This document shows positions 28,001-40,995 of a stretch of 64,000 bases of DNA, piece after piece. Each line of letters starts with the position of its first letter. The first letter of the stretch is position 1. Made by a program: the position numbers and the translations under genes. Source of the stretch: Dromaius novaehollandiae (taxonomy: Eukaryota > Chordata > Aves > Casuariiformes > Dromaiidae). The DNA lies in the NCBI RefSeq assembly GCF_036370855.1, contig NC_088099.1, positions 20,861,501 to 20,925,500 of the forward strand. The letters are read 5' to 3'. Below the pieces are notes generated by a model. It saw nothing but the letters and a program-made list of their open reading frames with translations. It ran no database searches and had not been told where the DNA came from.

Positions 28001-28352
28001 TCGGCCCGGCCCGCCCGGGACCGCCGCAGCGGAGCCCGCGCGCCCTCACAGGCCGCGCGCCCCGGTGCCGGCGGCCGCCGCGCAGCGCCGGGCCCGTGTC
28101 GGGCCGCCGCGGCGCAGGTGGCCCCGGCGCTGCGCTCCGCGGGCGCGCAGCGGTCCCCTCGCGCCGCCTCGCCCCCTCCCCCCGCGGGCGGGCGGGGCGG
28201 CCGCGCTTACCCAGACCGGCGGCGGGGCCGGCGGCAGGGCCGAGGAGGCCGCGGAAGGCGGCGCGGAGCAGCGCGGCGTAGGCGCGGCGGGGGACGCGGC
28301 GCGGGTCGCCCAGGAGCCGCCAGCCGCCCTGCGCGTACGGCGACAGCTCCAT
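25049..28352 (-). CDS. COMMD3: COMMD3, COMM domain-containing protein 3; 8 coding exons, 196 aa
   Basis: COMMD3 is one of ten COMMD proteins of the Commander/CCC complex, which supports endosomal cargo recycling and influences NF-kB signalling. Coding exons in transcript order: 28211-28352, 27136-27247, 26964-27027, 26833-26867, 26452-26512, 26311-26367, 26156-26215, 25049-25108. They sum to 591 nt (196 aa plus TGA; about 195 in human). All junctions keep frame with GT-AG introns. Characteristic strings include KHCHAAAATCILEAGKHKAD (residues about 60-80), an ITDVSWRLEYQIK segment, and the C-terminal COMM domain ending KDAAKSLERATQM. Human ends in Leu rather than Met. Exon 1 is GC-rich and Ala/Gly/Arg-rich, and more diverged after residue 35. 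An in-frame ATG ten codons upstream (28382) exists, but the MELS start matches the family. Confidence 0.97.
25109..26155 (-). other. COMMD3: COMMD3 intron 7
   Basis: The 1-kb AT-rich intron before the last coding exon. Nothing beyond a short (AT)n run near 26101-26116 and scattered A/T runs was seen. The other introns between exons 2 and 7 are short (84-320 nt). Confidence 0.7.
27248..28210 (-). other. COMMD3: COMMD3 intron 1
   Basis: The 5' half is CpG-rich, continuous with the promoter island. It contains a CA/TA microsatellite (27863-27905). No alternative exon was recognised. Confidence 0.7.
27863..27905 (+). repeat. Compound (CA)n/(TA)n microsatellite
   Basis: CACACA, then TATATA, then a second CA run, flanked by alternating purine-pyrimidine CGCGCG and GTGCGTGTG. 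The whole 27840-27905 stretch is nearly alternating and so prone to Z-DNA. Confidence 0.85.
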
Positions 28353-29000
28353 TGTGAGCGCCGTGACCTTCGACACGGGCACGTGACGCGCGCGCAGCTG
28401 ATCGCCGCGCGAGGCGGGGCCGCCGCCGCCGCGGGCGGGAGGCGCCGCCGCCGCCGGGCACCGCCGCGCCTCGCAGCCACCCCCGGTTCCGCGGGGGCCG
28501 CGGGCCGCCGTCGCCGGGGTAGGAGCCCAGCCGTTTTCTAACTGCGCCAGCGAAGCAGGCGGCGAGGCCCCCCACCCCCCCCGGCGGCGTTAGTGCCCCG
28601 GCGCGGCTCGTCCCGGGGGCCGCTGCCTCCCCCGCCGGCGCCCGGCGCTCGGCGGGGCCCCTGCGCGGCCCGCGGGGAGCGGGAGGCCGCGGGCCGGGGC
28701 CCCCCGGGGGCGTCCCGCGCCGCCGCTGTGGCCTGCGCGTGGGAATAGCGCAAAAATCCTCTCCACGGCCCCGAAACGGTGGCGGGGGCGGTGCCGGCAG
28801 CCCCCCGCCCCCCCGCGCGGCTCCCGCACCCCCGGCCCCGCTCTGCCTCGGGGCGCCGGGAGGGCTGCGCGGCGCCGCGGAGCCTCGCGCCGGGGGTTTC
28901 CCGGCGCTCCTCTGGTTGTGCAGCGTTTTCGTTAGTGCGCGGCGTTTGTCACCTCTCTGCCTTCAAAAACCGAGTGCGAGAAGGAGTTTTCGTGCGTTTC
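28353..29000. promoter_or_regulatory. COMMD3: COMMD3 promoter CpG island
   Basis: CpG-dense DNA upstream of the COMMD3 ATG. The TSS is probably within about 150 bp of the ATG. A CACGTGAC element lies 28-35 bp upstream of the ATG. No divergent gene was recognised on the plus strand. Confidence 0.75.
28380..28387. promoter_or_regulatory. CACGTGAC E-box (USF/TFEB type) at COMMD3
   Basis: GTCACGTG on the gene strand is the core shared by USF sites and the CLEAR element of TFEB/TFE3. Since COMMD3 works in endosomal trafficking, TFEB-family control is an attractive but untested idea. Confidence 0.55.
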
Positions 29001-31229
29001 TAGGTGTGTTGTTTTGCGGATGATCACAGATTGGCACCCCTGTATGGCTTCACTGAGCTTTTAACAATTGTCGTGGGACAATGTTCACTTAAAAGCAAAT
29101 TGTGCATGTATTGCTGAAGGCTTCCCCATTAGTCCCCCTTCTTTTGAAAACAGAGACTATATTGTTTCTGATTTAATCTTATGAAGGATTTGGCTCTTAT
29201 TACAGTAAAGAGAATGATTTATTACAGCATGTTCCTTTAACTCATCAGTGCTTTATTTCTCAGTAACTCTCAACAGTGCTTATGTTTCTTGTTAAAGACA
29301 TGTGAAGCCTTTCAACTTAAGCGAGAGTCTACAAAATAAAGCTGTTCCTTAAGTAGCAGACCTACTGCCTAGTAACTCAGAAAGCCATGAATAGCGTGGC
29401 ATCCGCTTCCCAGTAAGTTTTTTCAGATATGCCTACCATTAGATATGTGCATCAGATGGTATTTTGTTTGATTTTTTTTTCCATAGCTATGACTAGCTGA
29501 CATGGGAGCATAGACTCAAAATAATTCTTTAACTAAGGCTCCTATATCATTTTGGTAAAGGCATTGCACATTCTGACATGTAAATATTGGTGTGGACTAA
29601 GAGATAATGTAGTCTTTACTGGTGATTTAGTAAAGACATACAGAGATTTTCTAAAGACATCTCTGTGTTAAGCTATCAAATTCCTGATGTGAGGCATTAT
29701 TCTGTTAATATTTATTTATATATTTAAATATTGTCATAATCCCCCAAATATTTTGAATCTAATATTTTACATGTAAACAATGAAATGGCATGGATCAGCT
29801 TTGGATCAAATTAGCTGACTGATCTAATAACATTTAGGTAAAGGCCTTATGATATTACATGAATTGTGATGTATAAAACCTTTGAATAAAAACAACTTGA
29901 AGTGTACCAAATGTTTTAGATACGATATTTTCCTTTGTGTCTTGCTATTCTGAATGGACAACAGCATTAATGTATAATTTAGCCTTCACTGAACAAACTT
30001 TTCTGCCAAACATTTCTTAAAGGGCAACTCAATATTGAAATCTGCTCAGCTTAAAATAATAGTAAAAGCTGAAGGCCCCTTCCAGTTTTTGTGATTTCGA
30101 AAACACATTTATATAATGTTAAAAAGATACTCCTTTTTTCTATAAAAAATATATATCAGAAGAACTTAATAATGTATATTAGAAAACACAAGACAGTGCA
30201 AAAACAACTGACTTTTTATTTCCAAATATGTAAAATAATAGAAAAACAGCAAATAGCATTTTCCCTCTTTATTTTTAATGTTATTTGTCTTAAATAGTTT
30301 TGGTAATAAGAATAGGTCAGATATTCCATAGTCATTTAATTAAAAATAGACTATAGTCTGCTGCTTTGATCATCTGCTGACCTATGCTGCAATCCGTTTG
30401 TAGGTTGATGCCAGTGCTATCAGAGGACTGGACTCCTTACTAGAAAAGAGCTTTGAATTTACAGTTTTCATTTCATCTGAACTATTCAAGGTAATTGACT
30501 GGTAGCGGATTTAGTTGAAAAGCTGTTAGGAATTTTGTATTGGTATTTATATTCATACTTCTGACTAATTATAAACAGCCATCTAAGAGCTCAGTCCTGC
30601 TGTTGAAGCCAGTTAAAATTTTGTCCCAGTAGGAGTGATAAGATCTGGTTTTATCAATATTTGAATCATATGAGTTCATCATTGGAATTTCTTATGTTTC
30701 TCTTTTTGTGGTATTATAATTGTTTTATCTAAGATCAACTGTCTACATGGCAGTATATGATTATTCTTCAGTACTGATGCAGTACATGGATAATCAGGTC
30801 ATTCTTCCGAGTTTCCGGGCACTCTGGGTTGTCCAGTCACTTTGTTGTAAAAACAGGAGTTTGTACGCTTAGGTCTTGATCATGCCCCAGTTGAAGTAAA
30901 AAAGAAAATTACACTAACTGCAGGATCAGGCCCTTAATCCTAATACACTCTATATATGCACTATTAGGCCTCATGATTCAATGAAGAAAGAACACATAGA
31001 TGGTTGCTGTATGTTCTGCAGTAATATTCCTGGTCAGATACTTTGACATAAAAATTAATAGCACTGAATTGGTGAACTCTGAGCTTCAGAGCTATGGGCA
31101 ATAGAATTGCTGGTAATTTTAATTTTGCCAGAAAGTAGACAGGCATTACAACAGAAAGGTGGGTAGACAAAATAAGGCTATATTTTAATATAGTTGTAAA
31201 ACATAGACACTATACATAAGAAAAGAAAG

Positions 31230-31270
31230 CATAAAATGGAGGAGGAGAAGAAAAACATAAAATGGAGGAG
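31230..31270 (+). repeat. Duplicated 15-mer CATAAAATGGAGGAG
   Basis: Two perfect copies, at 31230-31244 and 31256-31270, 11 bp apart in purine-rich DNA. It is probably a local slippage duplication. Confidence 0.8.
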
Positions 31271-34200
31271 AGTACAAAACTCTGAACTGCAGAATTACAA
31301 ACGTAAAGAGACCACAGCTATAAAAAAGAGTAGTTATTTTAAGAAAGTTAGAAATGTACAGATACGGCATAGTTGCATGTTACAGAAATTTATTCTTTGA
31401 AGTTCTCTCCACATTTATTGCATTTTGAAATCTATAAATTAAAATCTATCTTAAAGGCAAAACAACAGCTAAAGATTCATTGCAAGGTTACACAGTTCTT
31501 ATAAGTCCTTCAGCAATTTTCATCACAAAATTTATATATTCAGTTCCCCTGCCCGGCCCATCAGCCTGGCTTTTCCTTTTTTTATTTTTTCCTCTCTCTC
31601 TTTTTTTTCCCCCACAAATAGGGGGTGAGATCGGTTCTCAGATTGTCAAATTGATATTAGCTTTGTTTTGCTGCTTGGGCATAGTGCGTACACCCCTTTC
31701 ATTATGATTTCCAAGAGGAAGCTAAACTGTATATTGAAGGAAGAAAGTACAAAAGAAATGCAGTAACATTTGAATATTAATTAATCAGTGAAATGAACTA
31801 CCACAGTCCACTCAGGCTAGTATTTTTTAACACCATATGCTTTGTCAAAACAAAATCATGCAACAGCGTTCAAAATGAAGGGGCAAATCATTTAGCATGT
31901 CCGGAACACTTAATTCATAAAATCTAAGAGTCCAAATAAGTATTTTGAAATGCCTCAGAATAGCACTTTGTCTTCTATGTATTGTTCTCCACTGGGCTAG
32001 CAGATAATAACCTAAGATGAGATTTCTAGCATTGATATTATGCAAAATTATTATTGACTTCAATAAGAGTTTCATCCACAGGTTAATGGAATGCCCCTGG
32101 AGTCTTTCTTTTAAGTAAATAGTGAGCCTTCTTTATTATAAAGTATATTTTACTGAAAAAATCTTTGAAATAGGTAAGAAGAGTAAATAATAAATAACTA
32201 TTTACAACAAAATTTATTTCTTACTTGATTCCTATCTGTAAAACAAAAAACCTTGATACGCATGCATCAGTCACTGACATCAAAGAAAAAGAATAGACAC
32301 AGCCCAAAAGGCCGAGGAAGATTTCTCTCTTGTCACTGGCACAAAAATTGAATATAGCAAAGAAAATACTGCCTTGAACCAAGCCATGCATGGATTATTA
32401 ATTTGGTATGATTCTTGTAGACAGTCCTCATATCTGGTGAAAGTGCAGTACTTGTCACATATTAAAAAAAGAATTCATACTTCCAGATTTTTTTTGTAAG
32501 TATAATTCTAATAAATACATTGTTTGGCTATGGATAAGGTTTATTTCAATAAAACATACTTCCTTTACGGACAAGTAATACTGATTAACAGATCAGCAAA
32601 TTAACTTTTGAATTAAATATGTGAAAGCATTTGATTTATTTAATTAACATAAAAACTATGGTAGCTGAATATACTTTTGATCAGGTATTTAACATTTTTA
32701 TTCCAAGTTTAACCTGAAATCATATTTGATGGCTAGGTAGTATTTTTGGAATTAAGTTACATTAATTAAAAAAAAGCAAGAAGGACTTATCTCTTAACAT
32801 TTTGATTAGCTTCGTTCTGACTTGTTTGTACCTTCTATTTGTCAAAAGTTAAAATCTTTTGGTTTTCCTTCATACATTAAAACAGGCATATATTCTTAAG
32901 CTATAAAAATCTTCTAAAAAAAGCTTGCAGTGTTCGCATTTAAATTATACACTTTTAAGCTGTTAATGTTTCAGTCTTTATTTAAGCACTGAGGTGAGAT
33001 TGGTTCCAGAGGTAACCAGAGAAGAACTTATTTAAAACATTATAGTTCCTCTAATTTGTAACAATACAGGAAAATCTTATATATATTTCTTAAAAGTTCC
33101 ATTTTTCCTTCATTTTACTGAAAAAATCAGATCATTTTAAATCAACACTGTCTTTAAATGTATTTGTATTTATATCTTATATGCCAAATAAAATCCTACT
33201 GAGAGTTTGTACACCTCTATGTCTAAGGTTGCAAAAAAATAGTAATAAATAGGCATGTAAGCAAGCTTTGTTATGATGTACTACATGATACATCCTCTCA
33301 GATAGTTTTGTCTTTTTGTGATTTTTAACACATTTTAAATCCTACAAATTAAGTGAAAATGCTGTATTTACTCCATTTTCAATCATTTTATTTCAGCCTC
33401 TGATAGGGAAATGAAGCTATATAGTTCATAATGTATTTGCTCTCTCTTAAGATAAAACTGTAGTGTCTTTGAGTACATCTATGGAGAATTATAAGTGAGG
33501 CCTACCTAAAAGATGCACACCTTTAGTGGTGAATGGAGAAACACAAAAATATTCCTGCTGCTTGAGCAGAACTACTGATATACTTCTGTGTCTAGTCCTG
33601 TGTCACAGAGGAATATATTTTATCATGCTTATAAAGAAATGCTAGGAAATGCTTTTTTAATGATTGCATTTGTATTCTCTCTTTGTAAGCAACACTTATT
33701 TACAGTAGATTTTAGATTAATATTTTTGCCACCCTTCAGATCACTTGACATAATTTACGGATATTTCAAAGTTGTATGTACTGTTTTCATGCTATTCAGG
33801 CAGCACTCAAATACAAACGTCGCACACAGTACTCAAAGTTCCTTTATGTTTAGCCTTATTTTTTAGATTTATTGAGAAATGTCTAATCTCTACGTGCTTT
33901 TAAAGTGTAAGACAAATACATTTGAAACTTGACAGTGTTTTAAGTAAGACTTTTTTACATGTTCATACACTTAGTGGAAAGATTGTAGTCTCGTTACTGG
34001 AAGCTTGTATGGAGGATATTATGTTCTATTTTCAAGAAGCATTCACAGTCTGTCACATTAGTGCTAGAGATGTGTATAGAATAGTAATTATTATAAGCTG
34101 ACATCCAGCAAATGTAAGTAAAAATAGATAAACCTCAAAGGAAAATTAGCCTGTATGTTCTATGTACTATTTGTATGCAGATGTTTAATGTCAGGACACT

Positions 34201-37200
34201 AAAATGCTATTCAGCGTAGGACCTTGCAGGTAAAATAATTTCGTGTTTATATATGAAACAGAAACATGTTTTCTTTTCTTAGTTATGCATTTAGTTAATT
34301 CCTTATCGAAGTAGATAAATACAAAATGAAATAAACAGAATGAGTTATCAGTAATCCAATAATTAAAGAGATGAATGGTATAATACTTTTAATTCCATTT
34401 GTATGGTTCAGCAGTATCAGGCAGAAAAAGTATTTAAATCTAATAAGAAAATTTGCAGTTTTCTAAAAAAGATGTAACAAATAGTGTAGCAAGAGAGAAC
34501 ACTAAGTGGTATGGGTTTTTTTTTGTTGTTAGAATTAATCTTGCTGTTTTATGAAAATGTTTGATTCTGGTGTTATAGCAGGGCTTGCATGCCAAAATGA
34601 TGGATGCCTTAGAAGAAGCTTTGATAAATAAAATCCTGCAGACCTTGGCAATCACAGTTCCCTTTTGGCTGTAGTAAGGGATGGCTGAGTAATATTTAGG
34701 AAATAGAGTTATGTAAGTTGTTTTATTGCATCTAAAGATATTAGGGCTAGATCTGCAGCTCGTGTAAATCAGCATATCTCCCTTCAAGTTTCTTATATTG
34801 CTTTGTATCAGCAGAGAATCTGGCCCATATCCATTATCTAGAGGGAGTATCAGCTACTACAAAGCATACTTATCTAACCAGAAGCAAACGTAGTTTGTGT
34901 AGCTCATTAATGTTTCTTGTAACACTTAGGTTAACCTTTATAACATGATAAAAATCTGGCAGGTTATGTGTGGTTAGAAATCATTTTAGTTTGATAATAT
35001 CAACAATTATAAATTAGTATTTATCACTTTTTTAAACTGCTTATAATTACATTGATAAAAGCTTAACTTGATATTGATGAGGAACTAGTAATTTAGGACC
35101 TTTCTGTTCCTCTAATTGACTTTTCTGGGAGCAGAATTAGGCCTGTTCTCTGAAACAAATCTGTCTATCAAAGTAGTATGTAGTCTTGTTAAAAAATGTA
35201 TTATATTTTTTGTGTTCTCTTTTAGAACATATTTCATGTCTAGTGACCAACACATTCTGCAAAGCCACTAAATTTAAATGCCTGCCTTTTACAAGCAAGC
35301 AAAAGTATTAGTCAACCCAGTCAAATCCCTGAGACTTAAGCTCAGATGCAAGTATCTACAATGCCCAAGTTAAAAGGCTTGGTTTAAAATACTGCCCTGC
35401 GAGAAACAGAATAACAAAGCAAACCTGGTTTCATTCTTTATTTGTTTGACTCAACTAATGAAAGAGCAGTTTCACTAATTATTAGAATTTTGAGCGGTAA
35501 ACATTTAGTATATGTAGTATCTCAACTAGTGGGTGTAACACTGCAACCGTTAGAACTATTCAACAACTGTGCTAACAGTAACTCGCAGGCAGATCACAGC
35601 ATTGAAATAAAGGGAATTTTACACATGCTGAGCAGTGTGCATTTTTTATATAACATCAAGCTTATTTCAGATGGTAGAAATAGTTTTGACATAAAAATAC
35701 AGTTGTGATTTCTTGCCCGCTTTTTAATGGCAAATGACATGGTCAATATTGCAAAACAAAGAGGAATGCTCTGGTGACCTTAAATTTATTATGTTGGTAA
35801 CATGACTGAAAACTACAAGTGTCCATGTACTGTCTGTTTCATGCAAGATTTATTTGTTGTGAGAGAAAGCCATGATGGTTGGTTAGTGAATTAGGTCAAT
35901 AAGCAGTAGGATAGTGATAGGGGAGATTCTATTGCTCTTGGGGATTTAGACTTCCTAGCACGACATTTAAATCAATAGGAATCATCAGCTACCCTAATCT
36001 GCCTGTACCAAATAGCATTGGGCCTGAGGTGATGGAAAAAAATTGGAAGAGACCCCGGGAAATTGCTTTTGTTTCCTGAGATAATTAATGAAATGTGGTT
36101 GTGTAGCTACTTATAAAAGTATTTTATCTACTTTTATTGTATGTATCATTTTATAAAAAATACAATGTGTTTTCAGAGGTTACATTTTAACACTGATTTT
36201 CATCATCACTTGTTACTGATACATTCATAGAACTCTTCAACTCTTGTTGAAATATATTTTGCAAATTTGTCAGTAAACTATCAAAATGTATACCAAAAAG
36301 AGACATAAGGCAAGAGATTCCCGTTACAGTATAAACAAAAATGTTAAGATCCTGGCTTGCAAGTGCTGGAATTAGTTAATATAAGACAATGTTGATATAG
36401 CAGAAATGCTAACAGAAAGTCAGATTTAAATTTACAAAGATGTCCTATATTTACAAAGAGTCCTACATTTTGGAGCTGAAGTGGACGCTTTTTCTTTGGT
36501 AATAATTCAAACTGCTGAGGATACCAAAACAGAACTAAATGAGTGCATCAGTGAGGTGGCAAGGATAAAGGATAAATTTACATTGTTTTCACATTCTATA
36601 TTTTTATTGAGTACACAGGAATTTGAGATGAATGTGTGCTGCCACAGCACTACTCAGAAAGCTGAGAAACAATGTTATTCTAAAAAGAAGTTTTTCTTCC
36701 TCTTTTATTAAAGCCAGTTAAATAGTATTTAACATTTGTCAATTTGCATATGTTAAATCATAAGTAAAATTTGTTATATATATGATAGAACAGTTTTAAA
36801 CAATATATTAGAAACAGCACATCATGGAAAAATTATCTTGCTTCCTCTTACTGTATGCTTATTATAAAACATAAGTGCACCAGTTCTTTGTTTAAATGGT
36901 TATGTTATTTATTAAAAGGATCTTTTTAGACAAAAGACTTTATCTTAGACCACTGTTCAAAATACACATTAGATACTGCCCTTGAATTCCACTGTATCCT
37001 CCCATAACAGCATGTTAACCTCAGAGAGCTGCATAAGCTTGTAACAGATATTCACTGACGGGTCTTTCTGATTCTGTCAGTCAGAAGTCCTGCTTGCAGC
37101 ACCTTTATGTGATGGGTATTTGTACAGTCAAATGTTGTTGCCATTATACCATTTTTACAGAGATAAAGTTCCATTGAGGCCAATTAGGGACTACTAGAGT

Positions 37201-38130
37201 GAAGAGAGAGCAACAAATTTCAAAATTTGATCCATCATTTCTTGGCTGTCGATCCCTATGCCCATCTGTTCACATGGCAAGTGGCCCACTTGCAAGTTAG
37301 CTGGACCTTTCCCCTAGGAGATAAGTGACAGGCAGGAGCAGTTTAGTTGGTCTCCATAACAATGTGAATATAATTTCTACTGCAGAAAGTGTGATCCAGT
37401 ATCTAGGAGAATTGTGCACCATTTCCTTTCACCTCATTATATTTTTGACATGTACGTTGTTAGAAATAGTTACGAAAAGGAGGAAAGAAAACCAGGGTCT
37501 TATAGGTATTGGCTGCTGCCAAAAAGACAGGTTGTATTGGAACAGGTGCTTTGAAAAGCTGTGAAAGCCAGCTGAAAGGTGTCAAAATGTGTATAACATG
37601 AACCAACAGTTCACAGACATTTTGTATGAATTTGGTCTCATAGCAGAAAAATTCAGAAGGGACACTCCGCTGAAAGAATCTTAGAAACATGGGCATTCCC
37701 TTGGCTGGTCAACAACAACGTGTGTGATGCCCTCATGCACGATGAAAGGCCAAGGGAAAAAAAAGGATTTCCTCCTGTTACATTTATATCCTTCATTATC
37801 TTGGAATTTTCAAATCAGAGAAAAAAAATCTAATAATCTGTTCCTAAAATATGATAAGACAGTCATCTAGTCTAAATAATAAGAGTAGCTCACTTGAAAC
37901 TTCATAAGCTGTATTTTGGTGAGTGATTAACTGCAAAGTGTATGTAGGTAAAAGAAAGAAAAATGTGTGATCCTTTTTATAGTACCGGTCAAACTAATGC
38001 CTGTGAGCCACACTTGTCCCTTGACCTTGTTAAATGTGGCCCACGTGTTGGAGGGAGTACAAGCAACTTTTCCGACACATTCCCTTCCCACATGTTTTTC
38101 CTGCAGTGTGCTACTGTAGATAGTTCTAAA

Positions 38131-38164
38131 ACACATGGGAGTACAAGTGGCTTCCCCATGTGTA
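38131..38164. repeat. Imperfect inverted repeat ACACATGGGA...TCCCCATGTGT
   Basis: The arms are about 10 bp with one bulge and a loop of about 12 nt. The GGGAGTACAAG string inside also occurs at about 38054-38064, so part of the block appears duplicated. Confidence 0.65.
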
Positions 38165-38260
38165 TTTTAAACCTAACAGCTACAGCAGTCAAACACACAT
38201 GGGGATAGAAAAGGAGCATCAGAGGAAAAATGCTTTTCCACTATTTGTGCTCATGTGCTT

Positions 38261-38281
38261 CATGTGTTCAGGGAACACATG
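38261..38281. repeat. Perfect inverted repeat CATGTGTTC-AGG-GAACACATG
   Basis: The arms are 9 bp with a 3-bp spacer. The half-sites are everted relative to a steroid-receptor element, so I do not call it a GRE. It closes a 250-bp block rich in CACATG/CATGTG. Confidence 0.75.
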
Positions 38282-38460
38282 GGAGAGCAAGAATAGGAAA
38301 AAAAGACAAGGGAGAGCAAGAGAAGAAAATAAGAGGAAGAAAGAAGCAGACAGAGAGAAGCAAAGAAAAAGGAACAAAAGAGTATGGAAGGAGACAGAGA
38401 AAGGACGATAGAAGAGAAGGCGTGGCAGGGAAAGGACAGGAATTGACAGGGAAAAAATCA
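38280..38460 (+). repeat. Polypurine tract (about 180 nt)
   Basis: Dominated by GAGA, AAAG and GGGA runs with few pyrimidines. It gives long but meaningless open frames on both strands. Confidence 0.8.
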
Positions 38461-38589
38461 TAGAGCAAATCATCTCATTGATAGAAAGGAAAAAATCAAA
38501 TGCATCTCTTTGTGCTTTTTATTGCAGCTTTTAAGATAGTTTGTGTGTTTAGTTTTAACAAATGTAGGAAGAGGCATGTTTTGCACATT

Positions 38590-38712
38590 CCTTGATGTCA
38601 TCCCTCCTTTCATTTTCTGTCTCCAGATACTGCATCTTTGTTTCTGTTTCTGCTTTCTGTCTCATTCTGTCTCCTGCTTCCCCCTCTCTTTTTTCTCTTT
38701 TCTGTCTCTCAC
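38590..38712 (+). repeat. Polypyrimidine tract (about 120 nt)
   Basis: Dominated by TTTCTG, TCTC and CTTT runs. It is roughly complementary in character to the polypurine tract 130 bp to the left, so a transcript could fold back between the two. Confidence 0.75.
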
Positions 38713-40961
38713 AGGCAATGAATGAGATGTAGCATATCATTGATTAACAGGGCCAGAGTTTTTTCCAACCTTGCCTTAAAAATGGAATGCCAGTGAGTAT
38801 GTTGTTATTCTTTCAGCCTTTTTTTCTGAGAAGACTTAGTTGAGACAGCCTGAAGTCATTAACATAAACCTAAGTGAGCATATGGGGGAAATGTGACTTT
38901 CGCTCCATGCTAGTCATGGGATATGGCCATAGTCTTGATTTCAAGGAGCTTTACAAGAAGTCAGCTCTGAGGAAGTTTTCACTGTAGTTGATGAAGTCCA
39001 AGAGGAACAAAAACAATCTCCTATCTTCCTCTCTCACGCTCACAGCCACACGCGTGCACCCACAGTCTCTGCTCTGCATTTCCCTAGGTGCACTGCCTCA
39101 TGTGTGTACCAATTACCCTGTAAGCTGTAATTTGGAAGGAGTCTCTTTATTTTGTCATGTTGCACAACAAATCTGAGCACACTAATAGGAATGTGCAAGT
39201 ATTACATTATCTAAAATTATACATTTTATTTAATTTGGATTGGAATAAAGACTAATTGGCTTTGAACCTAACTTTTATTATAGTATTTGTTATAGTATTA
39301 TCATTTGATAGACTTTTGTTTCTCTCAGAATTTTTTTCCTGAATTTTGGATGAAGATAGTATAATACTGAGTTTTGGCATTGCATTTAGATTTATGATTT
39401 TTATCTTTAAATGCAAAGAAAGACTCTTAAAACATGTTTGTATCCCTTTTTTACTCCTCTTTCTTTTGGTGCAAAGTTTTAGGCTCTACTGCTTTTCTTG
39501 GTTTTCACCCGTTTTAGATGTATGCCAGGGTCTCAAGGTTTCCAAACCGAAGTCAGGAGTTAGGAGGATGAACAGCTTTCAGGAAATGGTCAGCAGCTCT
39601 CAGGGTGCAATTGTAAAGGTCATTTGTTATCACATCTGTTCCTGTCAAGGCATCCTCTCTGAGGCAAAGCCCATCTGAGAGACTGGAAACCCTGGGAGGT
39701 TCTGTGGTAGGATTTTCTCTTTCATGCTGTATGCTAAAAAGAGTGCATTCATCTGTGGAGTTCTCCGAGTATCAGCAAGAACTGGCAGAAACCTTTCTCC
39801 TCTGCCCTATTTCACAGTGGCCTTCATTTCCCTGCTGCTGGCCTGATCCTAAGTGCAAAGAAGCTGTTATTAGTGGGATTGGTCTGGTTTCCCCTGCATC
39901 TCTTGAGACAGAGTACAACTGGAGCCCATCATTTGTCAGAAAGACCAGAATTTCTTTTTTATGGCTGTAAAGAAAGAGGAGAAAAGAACAATGCTGGAGT
40001 TGAGTGACCCGTAAGTTTAATTACTTGTATGTTGGAACTTCTGAATGTTATAAACTGCTCATGCCACCAAAGTTACCGAGTTCCTTAGGCTGGGATAGTT
40101 GTGCTGGCTGTGCTGGGCAGGTGCGGAGGTAGGTAGGGTCCTTCTTTCTGCTTCCCACCATCCAGTCACATCGTTACAGTCACAGTGCCGTTCACTGCTG
40201 CAGTAATGGCGTGAGGATTTTGCGTACAGAAAGGGAGTCAAACATGCATTTTATGATAGTAACCTAATATAATTGTATAGCTGTTACAGTATGTGTTATC
40301 ATTACATTACAGTACTTTGAAAAAAAGGGCAGAATTTAGAATATCTTGTACTGCACCCAAAAGAGCGTTATCTAGTACAGTTTTTAAATAGTCTGTGAGT
40401 GTAGTAAAATACCTGCTTATCTTAAAAAGAGTTGTCATATCAGGTAGATAATACTTGTTTAAAAATGTGAGCACATACCAGAGTACTTGTTCACCTAATC
40501 TATTATTTATGGAAAAATGTATTAGACTAATATCATGGGCCAAAATATCCTTTAGTGCAGGCTGGTAAAGCCACTTGGGATTTATGTAACTGTGCCAATT
40601 ATACTAGCAAATAACTTCACTTTGTATTTTTATATATTTAACAGATAGACTATTTGAATTAACAAAGCTCTGTAATAGCTCATGTTGACATCTTGGAAAA
40701 TAAACTTTATATAATTTAAAGAAAGTAAAGGTGCACTAGTTTAAAGTGTAAGACATTTTAAGGCATAAATAAATTCAGACAAAATCTTTACTCATTCTTA
40801 GTTTTCAGCTGATTGTTAATGTCTGTACTGCTCTATGAAGATGAAAAAGTTAGGTAAAAGTAGTATTTTGGAGAAGAGGCTTTCGTCCTTGTTTAAGAAA
40901 GAAGTTCCGTAGCTGTTCTATAGTGTACTTTACATGGCAGAGAGAGGATAAATAATGGTGA

Positions 40962-40995
40962 ATTCTGCATCTGTCACTATTCTACATCTGTCACT
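40962..40995 (+). repeat. Tandem 17-bp duplication
   Basis: Two copies of ATTCTRCATCTGTCACT differing at one base, in direct contact. A small local duplication with no known role. Confidence 0.85.

Noticed and set aside
38261-38281. Palindrome as a glucocorticoid-type response element
   Set aside because: The half-sites are everted (TGTTC-N3-GAACA), opposite to the AGAACA-N3-TGTTCT arrangement.
38281-38725. Open frames in the polypurine/polypyrimidine tracts
   Set aside because: The Lys/Glu/Arg-rich and Ser/Leu/Phe-rich peptides reflect simple sequence on opposite strands.
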